DNA from: Argopecten irradians
Taxonomy: Eukaryota; Mollusca; Bivalvia; Pectinida; Pectinidae
DNA: 64,000 nucleotides
Assembly (NCBI RefSeq): GCF_041381155.1
Contig: NC_091136.1
Location: 45,684,284 to 45,748,283, forward strand
Reading direction: 5' to 3'
The position numbers and the translations under genes were made by a program. The notes below the pieces were generated by a model. That model saw only the letters and a program-made list of their open reading frames with translations. It did not search any database and was not told where the DNA came from. Shown here one piece after another: positions 25,601 to 40,600 of this stretch (its first letter is position 1; each line of letters starts with the position of its first letter).

Positions 25601-28600
25601 ACCCTCCGATCTATGAGAGTATTTGATTCTACCATTTCTGGAATTTCTGAAGAAGATTTTTGAAGTTTTAGTCTATTTGACTACTTTTGGCCCCACCCCT
25701 CAAGCCCTATACAACGCACAGCGGATGGCGGACTACGCACGACAACAGATAAAAGGTGATTAGAAAAGGTCACTTGAAACTTCGCCTCAGGTGACCTAAA
25801 AATGTCTTTATATTAAATGCATACAATTGATGTAAACCTACTGTTGGTATTTCTTCATCCAGATAAACTAAAAATATTGCTGAATCTATTGTTTCTAAAG
25901 TCTTTTTGTTCAATTCCTGTTCAATCATTCTGGTGCGAATCTGAAATTTAAAGGTAAACAAAAATTCAATATCATGGATAAACATTTCTTTGTCCTTCAA
26001 ATTTTGTAAGTCAAAATATGTGTGTTTTTATCAAATATACAAAATCAGGAATATTTAAGTTCAATGTGCAATTAAATTTGGCACTTTTCCGCAAACATTA
26101 ATAGCAAGTCTTTCTGAGTACATGTACAGTAGAACCATCGAAATCGTGAACTAAAATCCAAGAGAAGATATTGTTAAGTGTGAACACAGGAAAATCAGTT
26201 GGTTTACAGTACACAGTACATTAAATTTTAATGCTCAGGATACCAGTCAATCAGCACAGAGAATATACAACAGATTAATTTTTCTTGTGATTTAGGATGT
26301 TAAAGTAACTCACATCAGCCCATTGGTCCCGTTTCAGAGCGGTGAAGATTGCCGCCTGTGAACTGTCAACTGACTCTGCAATGAATAACAATAACTTCAG
26401 ACATGAAATGATATCCATGGATATTCATTTATCAATGGATACTACAGAAAATCCTCACAACCTTTTCCTATGAACGAAAGTAATCCTAAATTATCCTCTC
26501 TCACAGTACACTCTCTTAATTTATCATTACAAATATTTCATCATCTAAACCTAAAACTTGTTTTGAAAGTGAAAATAGAGACGTTCAGTAGCTTCAAATG
26601 GAAACTTGTTTCAAAACAGATTAAGTTCTTAACTATATTTCAAAATACAATTTTTTTAATTTAATTTACCGAACCGAATTAATGCCAAATACCACAATAA
26701 TTGGAAAGCACATGTAAAATCATGAACAGATAATGATATCTTGGTCATTGATAGATAAAGGTACTGTTAAGCGAGTGTGTACTGCAAACCTTCCGCATCT
26801 TTTAAGATATGTTCCATGATCGGTAGGATTTCTGCTGGTGTCAGTAATCGATCTTTGCCATCGTTGTCAGGAGCATAGACACTCAGCTTGTAGTAACTGT
26901 TCTTTCTGAGGAAATAAAAAACTAAATTAATCAAAAATTATATTCCTGATTGAAAAACTGACATGCAGCAAACAAGAGCCTTCTGAGATCAGCAAGGTTT
27001 GCTTTGGGGGCTTTTAATGGCCTAGAAACTTAACCATTAAACCGCTTGAAATCATGGTAATCCAGCTTATATAAATGTAGAAATAATGTCAGTTGTTACG
27101 GATAACAGCATTCCACATTTTGCCTTAAGCAGCATCAACTCTGACACTAGGTTGATTTACAGAAGCCTGGCGCCGGCCGCACCCTATCTTAGGGAAGAAG
27201 ATTTTTATACAGAAATTATTATATCCAATTTTCTTCACTATTATCAAAAATAAAATCATTTAATATTAACACATTACCTTTCAATTAAAATTTTAAATGT
27301 TTCTTTCAATTGTAAAACTTTTTCCATTCCAGTGTTGCTTTTCTAATTTATGATAAGAAAAGGGGAAACAACTACTGAATTCCTACCTCAATATCACAAC
27401 ATGTTTTGAATCCTTCCATGTGACTAGTTCATCTACATGTTTGCCTGGTATACGGGAGGTACAGAACTGCATTCTGGAACAAAACAAATATGGAATTACA
27501 GATCAATAGATTTCTCGCTCAGTTCACTCAGAAATCTGAAATGGGATATGGAAGACAAAGATTATCAATATGGCTATGTTCAATTCTCTGAATCATTCCA
27601 TTGTGGGTGAATAGCAAAATTGATGAAAATTTTAGATTTTGGCATTTATTTTTTTTTTAATTTTTATCATTTTTTTTTTCTGAGGGATATAAGTATTTAA
27701 ATGTTGATCAGATCACTTACTTGTAACCTTCCATACAAATAGGTATCATGTCTTGTAAAAACTGTGGTTTTAGGGTCTCTTCCAAGATATTTTGATGAAA
27801 CCTAGAGGAAAATTAAATCAAATTGAAATTTCATGATGCTTATAATGCTAAAGTATAAAGTAGATTACAAGAAAATGCAACAATCTGTAACCAAAGCAGT
27901 AACATAATCACAGATTACTTTTCCAATAAAAGTTTATGATACCAGTAATTCTAAAAAGATTTTCTCAAAAATTAGTCTACATAAGTTATATAGACAAGAG
28001 GCCCATGGGCCTTAACGGTCACCTGATATTTTATACAAATTAGTTGTATCATTTACTAGCCAATTGATGTCTTTTGTTCATAAAATAGGAACAGAGATCT
28101 TATAGGTCTACATACAAAGTTTCATTAAAGTGGACAGTCGGGCAAGGAAAGTTAAAGTTTGTAAAAATGGAGTGAATGTATCCGGCATAATTTCTTATGG
28201 AATAGAAAGATAAAATCCCCCGTCAAAACCTCTCTGCATGTGAAGAAATTAATTTATAGTTTAGGAATCCTAAAATGTCCTTCCGACTGACTATGTCCGT
28301 GGTTACATTTCCACGCAGCCTCGCTTTCAAAGAGTTATTTCAATGGTCAGAACTGGGCAACGTAAGCAGAACTTGACCGTCGTTCTAATATGCGAGAACA
28401 TTTGGAAGGCCAATGAACGCACTAAGACTGGTTTTCTTTGCCCGACTATTCACTTTAAGCTTGGTGCATATTAACTAAAATAATCATGTTTTCAAGGATC
28501 AATAATTATTATTGCAAAAAGCAATAACTCCGTAATTAAATCAGTCGAGTCAAGCTAATTTTAGAACTCATCCAAGTTTTTGTCCTAACAAGGTCCTATA

Positions 28601-31600
28601 ATAATTGTTAGTGTTAAGGGCGGTAACTCCAAAATTACTACTGAATCACGCTAATATTCAAACTCGTCCAAGATTTTTCCACTATTAGTCTACATAACAA
28701 AGTTTCATTATGCTCATTTCATATTTACTCCAGTTATCGCGTTCACAAGGTCCAATAATATTCATTAGTGCAAAGGGCAATAACTCCATCATTTATTGTC
28801 AATGTCCAATATTAGTCTACATACAAAGTTTCATTAAGCTCGTTGATATTTATTAAAGTTATCGCATTCAAAAGGAAATGTTAACAAACGTCGCACAAAC
28901 AAAAGACTATCGCAATAAGTCACCATGACCTATGGTCAGGTGACCTAAAAATCTGGCCACTTTGTGGTATCAAAAGAATTGTAAGACAGGGGGGGATTAT
29001 CACAAAATGAAATATTTCCATTTTCTGTTCTTATATTTGATGAGATTAGTATGTATATATATGTCTGTATATAGTAATAGTCAGTCACCTGAGTATCCAG
29101 TGTGTTAGGTTAGCCGCCCTTGCTGCCTGATTTGTACTTCCAGCATCTCGTCTGTCCGTCGCATAACAGTTCACATTCACTGTAGAGGCAAACATATCTC
29201 ATAGTACAGCTTCTAATGTATATATCATAACAGTTCACAGTCAGTGTAGAGACAAAAATATCTCATAGTACAGCTTCTAATGTATATATCATAACAGTTC
29301 ACATTCACTGTAGAGGCAAACATATCTCATAGTACAGCTTCTAATGTATATATCATAACAGTTCACAGTCAGTGTAGAGGCAAACATATCTCATAGTACA
29401 GCTTCTAATGTATATATCATAACAGTTCATATTCACTGTAGAGGCAAACATATCTCATAGTACAGCTTCTAATGTATATATCATAACAGTTCACAGTCAG
29501 TGTAGAGGCAAACATATCTCATAGTACAGCTTCTAATGTATATATCATAACAGTTCACATTCACTGTAGAGGCAAAAATATCTCATAGTACAGCTTCTAA
29601 TGTATATATCATAACAGTTCACAGTCAGTGTAGAGGCAAACATATCTCATAGTACAGCTTCTAATGTATATATCATAACAGTTCACAGTCAGTGTAGATC
29701 GAGGCAAACATATCTCATAGTACAGCTTCTAATGTATATATCATAACAGTTCACAGTCAGTGTAGAGGCAAAAATATCTCATAGTACAGCTTCTAATGTA
29801 TATATCATAACAGTTCACAGTCAGTGTAGAGGCAAAAATATCTCATAGTACAGCTTCTAATGTATATATCATAACAGTTCACAGTCAGTGTAGAGGCAAA
29901 CATATCTCATAGTACAGCTTCTAATGTATATATCATAACAGTTCACAGTCAGTGTAGAGACAAACATATCTCATAGTACAGCTTCTAATGTATATATCAT
30001 AACAGTTCACAGTCAGTGTAGAGGCAAAAATATCTCATAGTACAGCTTCTAATGTATATATCATTACAGTTCACAGTCAGTGTAGAGGCAAACATATCTC
30101 ATAGTACAGCTTCTAATGTATATATCATAACAGTTCACATTCACTGTAGAGGCAAACATATCTCATAGTACAGCTTCTAATGTATATATCATAACAGTTC
30201 ACATTCACTGTAGAGGCAAACATATCTCATAGTACAGCTTCTAATGTATATATCATAACAGTTCACAGTCAGTGTAGAGGCAAACATATCTCATAGTACA
30301 GCTTCTAATGTATATATCATAACAGTTCACAGTCAGTGTAGAGGCAAACATATCTCATAGTACAGCTTCTAATGTATATATCATAACAGTTCACATTCAC
30401 TGTAGAGGCAAACATATCTCATAGTACAGCTTCTAATGTATATATCATAACAGTTCACAGTCAGTGTAGAGGCAAACATATCTCATAGTACAGCTTCTAA
30501 TGTATATATCATAACAGTTCACAGTCAGTGTAGAGGCAAACATATCTCATAGTACAGCTTCTAATGTATATATCATAACAGTTCACATTCACTGTAGAGG
30601 CAAACATATCTCATAGTACAGCTTCTAATGTATATATCATAACAGTTCACAGTCAGTGTAGAGGCAAACATATCTCATAGTACAGCTTCTAATGTATATA
30701 TCATAACAGTTCACAGTCAGTGTAGAGACAAACATATCTCATAGTACAGCTTCTAATGTATATATCATAACAGTTCACAGTCAGTGTAGAGGCAAACATA
30801 TCTCATAGTACAGCTTCTAATGTATATATCATAACAGTTCACAGTCAGTGTAGAGGCAAACATATCTCATAGTACAGCTTCTAATGTATATATCATAACA
30901 GTTCACAGTCAGTGTAGAGGCAAACATATCTCATAGTACAGCTTCTAATGTATATATCATAACAGTTCACAGTCAGTGTAGAGGCAAACATATCTCATAG
31001 TACAGCTTCTAATGTATATATCATAACAGTTCACAGTCAGTGTAGAGGCAAACATATCTCATAGTAGAGCTTCTAATGTATATATCATAACAGTTCACAT
31101 TCACTGTAGAGGCAAACATATCTCATAGTACAGCTTCTAATGTATATATCATAACAGTTCACAGTCAGTGTAGAGGCAAACATATCTCATAGTACAGCTT
31201 CTAATGTATATATCATAACAGTTCACAGTCAGTGTAGAGGCAAACATATCTCATAGTACAGCTTCTAATGTATATATCATAACAGTTCACATTCACTGTA
31301 GAGGCAAACATATCTCATAGTACAGCTTCTAATGTATATATCATAACAGTTCACAGTCAGTGTAGAGGCAAACATATCTCATAGTACAGCTTCTAATGTA
31401 TATATCATAACAGTTCACAGTCAGTGTAGAGACAAACATATCTCATAGTACAGCTTCTAATGTATATATCATAACAGTTCACAGTCAGTGTAGAGGCAAA
31501 CATATCTCATAGTACAGCTTCTAATGTATATATCATAACAGTTCACAGTCAGTGTAGAGGCAAACATATCTCATAGTACAGCTTCTAATGTATATATCAT

Positions 31601-34600
31601 AACAGTTCACAGTCAGTGTAGAGGCAAACATATCTCATAGTACAGCTTCTAATGTATATATCATAACAGTTCACATTCACTGTAGAGGCAAACATATCTC
31701 ATAGTACAGCTTCTAATGTATATATCATAACAGTTCACAGTCAGTGTAGATCTCCTAGATTTTACTGAAGATAGTAAACTAAAGATAAATTTTAATAATA
31801 AATATGGCTAATCTGCAACTGTAATACTAAAGTCAACAATTTAATTGAAATGTAAAAACAAGCACAACTTTATAAAAGCTCCCAAAATTATTTAAAACAT
31901 ATTGATACTGATAAAGCCAACAACATAACAACTTTGCATACCTATGGCTAAGAACTTCCAAGAACAAGTAGATGGAAATTTATACCAAGTAAATTCCATG
32001 GAATGCTATTTCATTTGCGAAAATATAATTAACCAAAGGATGCAATATGAGAAGCATACCATGCTGAGAAATTCTAATTTGTTAGCATTATTTTAATTTT
32101 CTCGTTACTTTAACTATCAAAATAACTGGGTTTATGGTATCATATTGTACAGAATTCAAATGACTGAGATTACAAATAATCAGTCTCTTTTGGTTAAGTA
32201 AAGGAGAATTGTAACATGGCCTCCAATTAGTCAGATCATTGATTAACTGGAGTTTTATCACAATGACTCCCAATTAAAGGCTGCAGTTGTTATGGAAACA
32301 AAGAGAAGAACAATACAGTATTTAACAGTTTATTAACAGCCTAAATCTATATAATATATCAAGTTAAGTACAGTGTATACATTTTCATGGATATTTTCCC
32401 TGGATCAATATACAATGTACATCATTTTGATTAAATGTTAGATAAGAGCAAATGAATTCTCACAGGTGTTTAACAGATAAAAGTGTTCTATCAAAAATAT
32501 ATTTCCCCATAAATATCTGACTCATTGCTAAAGGAAAGTGTGTTTTTGATTGGTCTGCAGCACCAACAACCTGTTGTGATTGTTGGTTATTGATCAAATA
32601 TTATGACTCAGTATTGTTGAGATGTTAAATCTATACATTTATATACATATATGATGGAATTCAAATCTGTCGCACAACATATTCTGCACATTATTTAGAA
32701 TAATCAAAGCTTCAATATGTATTTTTCTTCTTTCTTAAATTTCAAAATTTATTTACTGCTAAGAAACTGAAGGATAAATTTTCATACTATTAATCCTTGC
32801 CTGTTGCAAATATATTTACCGGGTACTGTGTAAATTTTGTGTTTAGCTGAATTATCCTTTGCCTATATCACAAAAAAGTACAAATGTACCTGTACATGAA
32901 AATGTTGGCTTTCAGTCAAATCTTATTAACTACCTGTAAATATGCCTTTACATCCAGCTGTATCAGGATACAGTGTATAGGCAATACATGTATGAATTCA
33001 ATGTACTAAAAGATTATACACATTTGATCAGAAAGCGTATCAAGTAGATAGCCTGCAGGGATCAATCTAGGTTTTTGGGGAAATAACCCTTTTCAAAATA
33101 GGGGAAAAGTTTGGCGAAATATAGGGGAATTTGAATCTTTTTATTTTGGTTCAAAATTAAATTATATTCATTTTGACGAAAAAGTACTGTAAAACAGCTA
33201 ATTTTATTTTTAGATTTAATAAAGCAAGATTTTAAGCTCAATAATGAAAAAATTGAGTTTATCATTAAATATGCAGTAGCTGTATGATAAATATGAAGAA
33301 ATTTGCAAACAAAAGTCTTAAAACATTAATGAAAAATAAGTCACAGGGGAAATTGTGTTACAAAAATGGTCATTTTTTAGCTTCAAATGGGGGATTTCTA
33401 AATCTTCAGGAGGAATTTTAGGCAAGAGGGGAATTCATTCCTTGAGGGGAAATTTACACATAAACGGTAATAAATCGGAGCTAGATTGATCCCTGGCCTG
33501 AGAGACACTGCAATTATATTATGTTGACTTCCATTCACGGTTTTTCCATGTACATGTACACAACATTATCAAAATCATTCATACCTTGGAATCTAATAAA
33601 ACAAGAGGCCCAAGGGCCTTAACGGTCATCTGACTACCTTGCCAACAGTCATATAGCAAATCAATTAAATATGGTGTCATGGTATATACATATATAGAGT
33701 CATCTTTGATTTGTGATCAACCAGAGACGTAACAACACTTTGTCATGATCATATCAGGATCATTTCAGGCAAGTTTCAGCCAAAACACAACGGTAGAACT
33801 GTAGTTTAAGTTCAAAATGTGTTTTCAAGATGGTAACTGTGGCGGCCATCTTGGATTTCAGATCAACCCAAAAAATAACAACAGTTGGTCAGGACCATGT
33901 CAGGATCATTTCAAGCATGTTTGTACAAAATTGCAATGGTAGAATTGTAGAAAAAGTTTGAGTTTTTAAGATGGCAGCTGTGTGGCTATCTAGGATTTTG
34001 GATCATTCCAAAAAATAATAACACTTAGTCAGGACCATGTCAGGATCATTTTATGCAAGTTTCAGCTAAATCACACAAGAAGAACATGAGAAGTTCAAAA
34101 TGTGTTTTCGAGATGGCGGCTGTGACTGCCATCTTGGATTTCGGATCAACCCGAAAAATAACAACACTTTGTCGGGACTATGTCAGGATCATTTCATGCA
34201 AGTTTCAGCTAAATCGCACCTGTAGAACTTGAGAAGAAGTTCAAAATGTGTTTTCAAGATGGCAGCTGTGGCAGCCATCTTGGATTTCGGATCGACCCGA
34301 AAAATAACAAAACATCGTCGGGACCCTGTCAGGATAATTTCATGCAAATTGCAGCCAAATTGCACCGTAAGAATTTGAGAAGAAGACTCACAATACTGAC
34401 CACTAAATCTCTAACCGGCTCCAGCATGATGGACTTTAGCATGATGGACTTAAGTTTAGACTTATTAGCCAATCAAATATGATACAACTTTCTGTAATAT
34501 CATTTCTGTTTGGTTAAATCTACATGTACTTTTTAGATTGTTTTAGATTTTTGACTGTTTTGTGGTCTTGGAGTCGGGCCAGAATTAAATCTCCAAACTT

Positions 34601-37600
34601 AGTGATTCAAAATGCTATCAAATAAACTTTCATACCATACTCTTTAATTAAACTTTTGTATGATTTCTAAACTGTATCAAAATCCATATAGAAACATATA
34701 ATGATTAAATACATGTAAAATAAATAAAGGTTAAACAAATATGTAACTGTTCTATAGCATTTCTGTAGTTTGTTTAGTATATGTGTATTAGATATAACCT
34801 CAGGATAAAAAGTATCAGCTACAATTGAAAAACAATTTAGTAACATTATAGGCAGTGTATATATATATATATATATAGCCAATTGTTCACCTAAAGACAG
34901 TTTAGTAACATTATAGGCAGTGTATATATATATAGCCTATTGTTCACCTAAAGACAGTTCAGTAACATTATAGGCAGTGTAGTCGTTGTCATGTAATTAA
35001 AGACAGTTTAGTATCATTATAGGCAATGTAGCTGTTGTCATGTAACTAAAGACAGTTAGTTTAGTATCATTATAGGCAATGTAGCCGTTGTCATGTAACT
35101 AAAGACAGTTCAGTAACATTATAGGCAGTGTAGCCGTTGTCATGTAACTAAAGACAGTTTAGTATCATTATAGGCAATGTAGCTGTTGTCATGTAACTAA
35201 AGACAGCTAGTTTAGTATAATTATAGGCAATGTAGTCGTTGTTATGTAACTAAAGACAGTTCGGTAACATTATAGGCAGTGTAGCCGTTGTCATGTACCT
35301 AAAGACAGTTAGTTTAGTATAATTATAGACAGTGTAGCTGTTGTCATGTAACTAAAGACAGTTAGTTTAGTATCATTATAGGCAGTGTAGTCGTTGTTAT
35401 GTAACTAAAGACAGTTCAGTAACATTAAAGGCAGTGTAGCCGTTGTCATATAACTAAAGACAGTTAGTTTAGTATAATTATAGACAGTGTAGCTGTTGTC
35501 ATGTAACTAAAGACAGTTAGTTTAGTATCATTATAGGCAGTCTAGTCGTTGCTATGTAACTAAAGACAGTTCAGTAACATTATAGGCAGTGTAGCCGTTG
35601 TCATGTAACTAAAGACAGTTCAGTAACATTATAGGCAGTGTAGCCGTTGTCATGTAACTAAAGACAGCTAGTTTAGTATCATTATAGGCTGTGTAGTCGT
35701 TGTCATGTAACTAAAGACAGTTCAGTAACATTATAGGCAGTGTAGCTGTTGTCATGTAACTAAAGACAGCTAGTTTAGTATAATTATAGGCAGTGTAGTC
35801 GTTGTCATGTAACTAAAGACAGTTCAGTAACATTATAGGCAGTGTAGCCGTTGTCATGTAACTAAAGACAGCTAGTTTAGTATCATTATAGGCAGTGTAG
35901 CCGTTGTCATGTAACTAAAGACAGCTAGTTTAGTATCATTATAGGCTGTGTAATCATTGTCATGTAACTAAAGACAGCTAGTTTAGTATAATTATAGGCA
36001 GTGTAGTCGTTGTCATGTAACTAAAGACAGTTCAGTAACATTATAGGCAGTGTAGCTGTTGTCATGTAACTAAAGACAGTTTAGTAACATTATAGGCAGT
36101 GTAGCCGTTGTCATGTAACTAAAGACAGTTCAGTAACATTATAGACAGTGTAGCCGTTGTCATGTAACCAAAGACAGTTCAGTTACATTATAGGCAGTGT
36201 AGCCGTTGTCATGTAACTAAAGACAGCTAGTTTAGTATCATTATAGGCAGTGTAGTCGTTGTCATGTAACTAAAGACAGTTCAGTAACATTACAGGCAGT
36301 GTAGCCGTTGCCATGTAACTAAAGACAGCTAGTTCAGTATCATTATAGGCAGTGTAGTCATTGTCATGTAACTAAAGACAGTTCAGTAACATTATAGGCA
36401 GTGTAGCTGTTGTCATGTAACTAAAGACAGCTAGTTTAGTATAATTATAGGCAGTGTAGTCGTTGTCATGTAACTAAAGACAGTTCAGTAACATTATAGG
36501 CAGTGTAGCCGTTCTCATGTAACTAAAGACGCTAGTTTAGTATAATTATAGGCAATGTAGCCATTGTCATGTAACTAAAGACAGCTAGTTTAGTATAATT
36601 ATAGAAAGTGTAGTCGTTGTCATGTAACTAAAGACAGCTAGTTTAGTATCATTATAGGCAGTGTAGTCGTTGTCATGTAACTAAAGACAGCTAGTTTAGT
36701 ATAATTATAGGCAGTGTAGTCGTTGTCATGTAACTAAAGACAGTTCAGTAACATTATAGACAGTGTAGCTGTTGTCATGTAACTAAAGACAGTTTCAGTA
36801 ACATTATAGACAGTGGAGGCGTTGTCATGTAACTAAAGACAGTTCAGTAACATTATAGACAGTGTAGCCGTTGTCATGTAACTAAAGACAGTTCAGTAAC
36901 ATTATAGGCAGTATAGCCGTTGTCATGTAACTAAAGACAGTTCAGTAACATTATAGGCAGTGTAGCCGTTGTCATGTAACTAAAGACAATTCAGTAACAT
37001 TATAGGCAGTGTAGCCGTTGTAATGTAACTAAAGACAGTTCAGTAACATTATAGACAGTGTAGCCGTTGTCATGTAACTAAAGACAGTTCAGTAACATTA
37101 TAGGCAGTATAGCCGTTGTCATGTAACTAAAGACAGTTCAGTAACATTAAAGGCAGTGTAGCCGTTGTCATGTAACTAAAGACAGTTCAGTAATATTATA
37201 GGCAGTGTAGCCGTTGTCATGTAACTAAAGACAGTTCAGTAACATTATAGGCAGTGTAGTCGTTGTCATGTAACTAAAGACAGTTCAGTAACATTATAGA
37301 CAGTGTAGCTGTTGTCATGTAACTAAAGACAGCTAGTTTAGTATCATTATAGGCAGTGTAGTCGTTGTCATGTAACTAAAGACAGTTCAGTAACATTATA
37401 GACAGTGTAGCTGTTGTCATGTAACAATTTTTTGAGTAATGGGTAGAATATATGGGTAATAATATACAAATGTATAGCCATGTCTTTATCATACAGTTCT
37501 GAAAATTTTACCTGCACAAGGCTCCCTGTAGGTGAGGTAGGCTAAGTTTAGCCAGTAGTTAGTCAGCCAGTTCTCCTCTGTAGCAAATCTACAACACACA

Positions 37601-40600
37601 ATTAGGACAATGTACATGTTATACGTTCAGATCAAAACATCACATAGTACAGTAGATTATTGATTAAGTTGTGAAATCTTTTGTCATAAAGTTTAATAAT
37701 AACATATGTTTTTGAAGCTAGCTGCACTCCCATTATTCTTATGATTATTTTTCAAAACATTAAGAAAGAAATCCACATTTTCAACTAATTAGGTATTAAA
37801 TACAATTATAATTATGTTACTGTGAAATCCTTACATGTACAAACTGAATACTGAATAAAATTTTCAACATTTTGTTTTCAAATAACGTCTTGGTACCTAA
37901 TTGTATATGGTCACTATAGGGTATAACAGAGACATTGTAACTTAATTAAATTTATATCATACTATATTTTGTAACAGCTTACTTTTGAAGCAGATGTTTT
38001 TGCAGGGTGGGGCCTTCCTTTTCCTTGAATGATAATACGGCTGTTAAAAGGTTCATGAAGTCTTCGTCCGACAGCAGAGGCCTCATGGATGTTAGATACC
38101 TGAAAATCAAAACAAACAAAGCAATGTCAATTAATGATATTTTCGCACAAAGTTCAAACAAAAGGGCTAACAGTATACATTCTTAGTACAGTTTGTCATA
38201 TTGACTTACCATACCATAATTAGCCCCTTTACTATTATTTGGTATAAGTATAAGAGGCAATCTATGTCCTCTTCCCTGATGTCTATGAATATCATTATTA
38301 CGTTCTGTAGGAAATTAGATTACAGTATATGGTTCAAAACGAAGCTACCTGCATGGCTATTAGTTTTGACTACAGAATTAAGTTAAAAAAATGTTGGACA
38401 TTGCCTTGATTTTTCTTGCGTCATTTTCTGATTAGTTATTAATTAATTTTTAAACCACATGTTTCTGAAATCAGCAAGACCAAGTATAAATTAGAGATTA
38501 TATTATGTATTGTTATTCTATTGTCACATTATACGCTGTATTGAAAATATGTCATGTAATACATGCAATTTAAAGAACAAGACAGCTAAGTCATCATTTT
38601 GCTTACATTAATGATTAACCTTATTTCTATGAGAAAAGTAGCTAAGTAATATTAATGTTTTTCAAAATAAGCATTACAGATATCGATATTAGAAAACAGG
38701 ATTATGTTTGACCAGCCGACATCTATACGTATATTATTGTGTACATTAGTATCAGGAAATCCCTTTTCTAAGTGCTGCTTTAGCCTGCCCATTATAACTG
38801 ATGAGAACCGGAAAGAGATTAAAATTACAACACCAGGAAAACTGTACATGTACACATTTGACTGTTGACTAATATATTCATCAATCGAATATAAATAGTT
38901 AAAACTTAAAACCTTTTATAATATGATTTACTTCATACCTTACGCCAAGTTTAGTTCTGAATTTAGTATCAATTAATACTTGCATTATGTGAAAACGTAG
39001 GTTGATATTGTCAATTTCTATACAGCGCCATCATATGTTTTGAACTTACTTCTCGCATGTAATGTTGAGATCTGGGACAGGGAGGCGTGGTAGCATTGCC
39101 TGGAAGAAGAAGGTCGGGAAGTTGCCTTTTCCCACTATAGCTTTTAACATCAGCCCCCATATCTGTAACACACAAATAAGACACAAAAAATACATCAAAT
39201 GATAGAAAATAAATTGATGAATGATAATGAACAGATAGACTAACTAGCATAGAATACTATGTATATAATTTTGTAAAAAAAAAAAATTTCTTTTCATGCC
39301 CACACTAGTTTATGTATAATAATACATTTTGTACATATATGTATTCCATAATAATTGTTAGGAATATGTATCAGTCTCTTCAAATACAGATCGAGTTATC
39401 TGCCCATCTAAGAAGGCATGTATTCATATATAATATATCTATAAACAAGAGATCCCAGAGGGATCTTGGCGCCCACCAAAGAAAGATCTATGTCTGACAT
39501 TGGAAAGAGGGGTCTTTTCCCTGCTTTTCAAACTTTTTCAAACACATGACATATAAAATTTGAGACAGATCGCTATAGTACTTTCTAAGAAATAGTGGTA
39601 ACAAACTTCAACAATGAAATCTAAGATGGCGGCCGGTTGGCCATCTTGTTTACCGATCAGTCCCGAAAGGCATTATGCATCAGTCCTAAAAGGTACTATG
39701 CACAACTAGGGTACAAGGGGAACCTACACATAAAATTTGAGAAAGATCCCTTCAGTACTTTCTGAGAAATAGCCGTAACAAACTTTAACAATCAAAATCC
39801 AATATGGCCGTCGGTCGGCCATCTTGTTTACCGATCGGTCCCAATTAACAATATGCACAACTAGGGTCCTTGGGGAACCTTCATATGAAATTTGTAAACG
39901 ATACCTTCAGTACTTTTTGAGAAATAGCGGTAACAAACTTTAACTATCAAAATCCAAGCCATCTTGTTGACCGATCGGTTCCAAAATGCAATATGCACAA
40001 CTAGGGCCCTAGGGAAACCTATATATGAAATTTGAGAAAGATCCCTTCAGTACTTTTTGAGTAATAGCGGTAACAAACTTTAACTGTCAAAATCCAAGAT
40101 GGCCACCTGTCGGCCATCTTGTTCACCGATCGGTCCCAAAATGTAATATGCACAACTAGGGTCCTAGGGGAACCTGTATATGAAATTTGAGAAAGATCCC
40201 TTCAGCACTTTTTGAGAAATAGCGGTAACAAACTTTAACTATCAAAATCCAAGATGGCCACCTGTTGGCCATCTTGTTGACCGATCGGTCCCAAAATGCA
40301 ATATGCACAACAAGGGTCCTAGGGGAACCTACATATGAAATTTGAGAAAGATCCCTTCAGCACTTTTTGAGAAATAGCGGTAACAAACTTTAACTATCAA
40401 AATCCAAGATGGCCACCTGTCGGCCATCTTGTTGACCGATCGGTCCCAAAATGCAATATGCACAACTAGGGCCCTAGGGGAACCTATATATGAAATTTGA
40501 GAAAGATCCCTGCAGTACTTTTTGAGAAATAGCGGTAACAAACTTTAACTATCAAAATCCAAGATGGCTGCCTGTCGGCCATCTTGTTGACCGATCAGTC

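Noticed and set aside
37430..37511. Whether the 49/53-bp array also derives from an exon edge
   Set aside because: It stops about 85 bp from the exon 4 donor and its unit shares no sequence with exon 4, unlike the arrays at exons 5 and 15.
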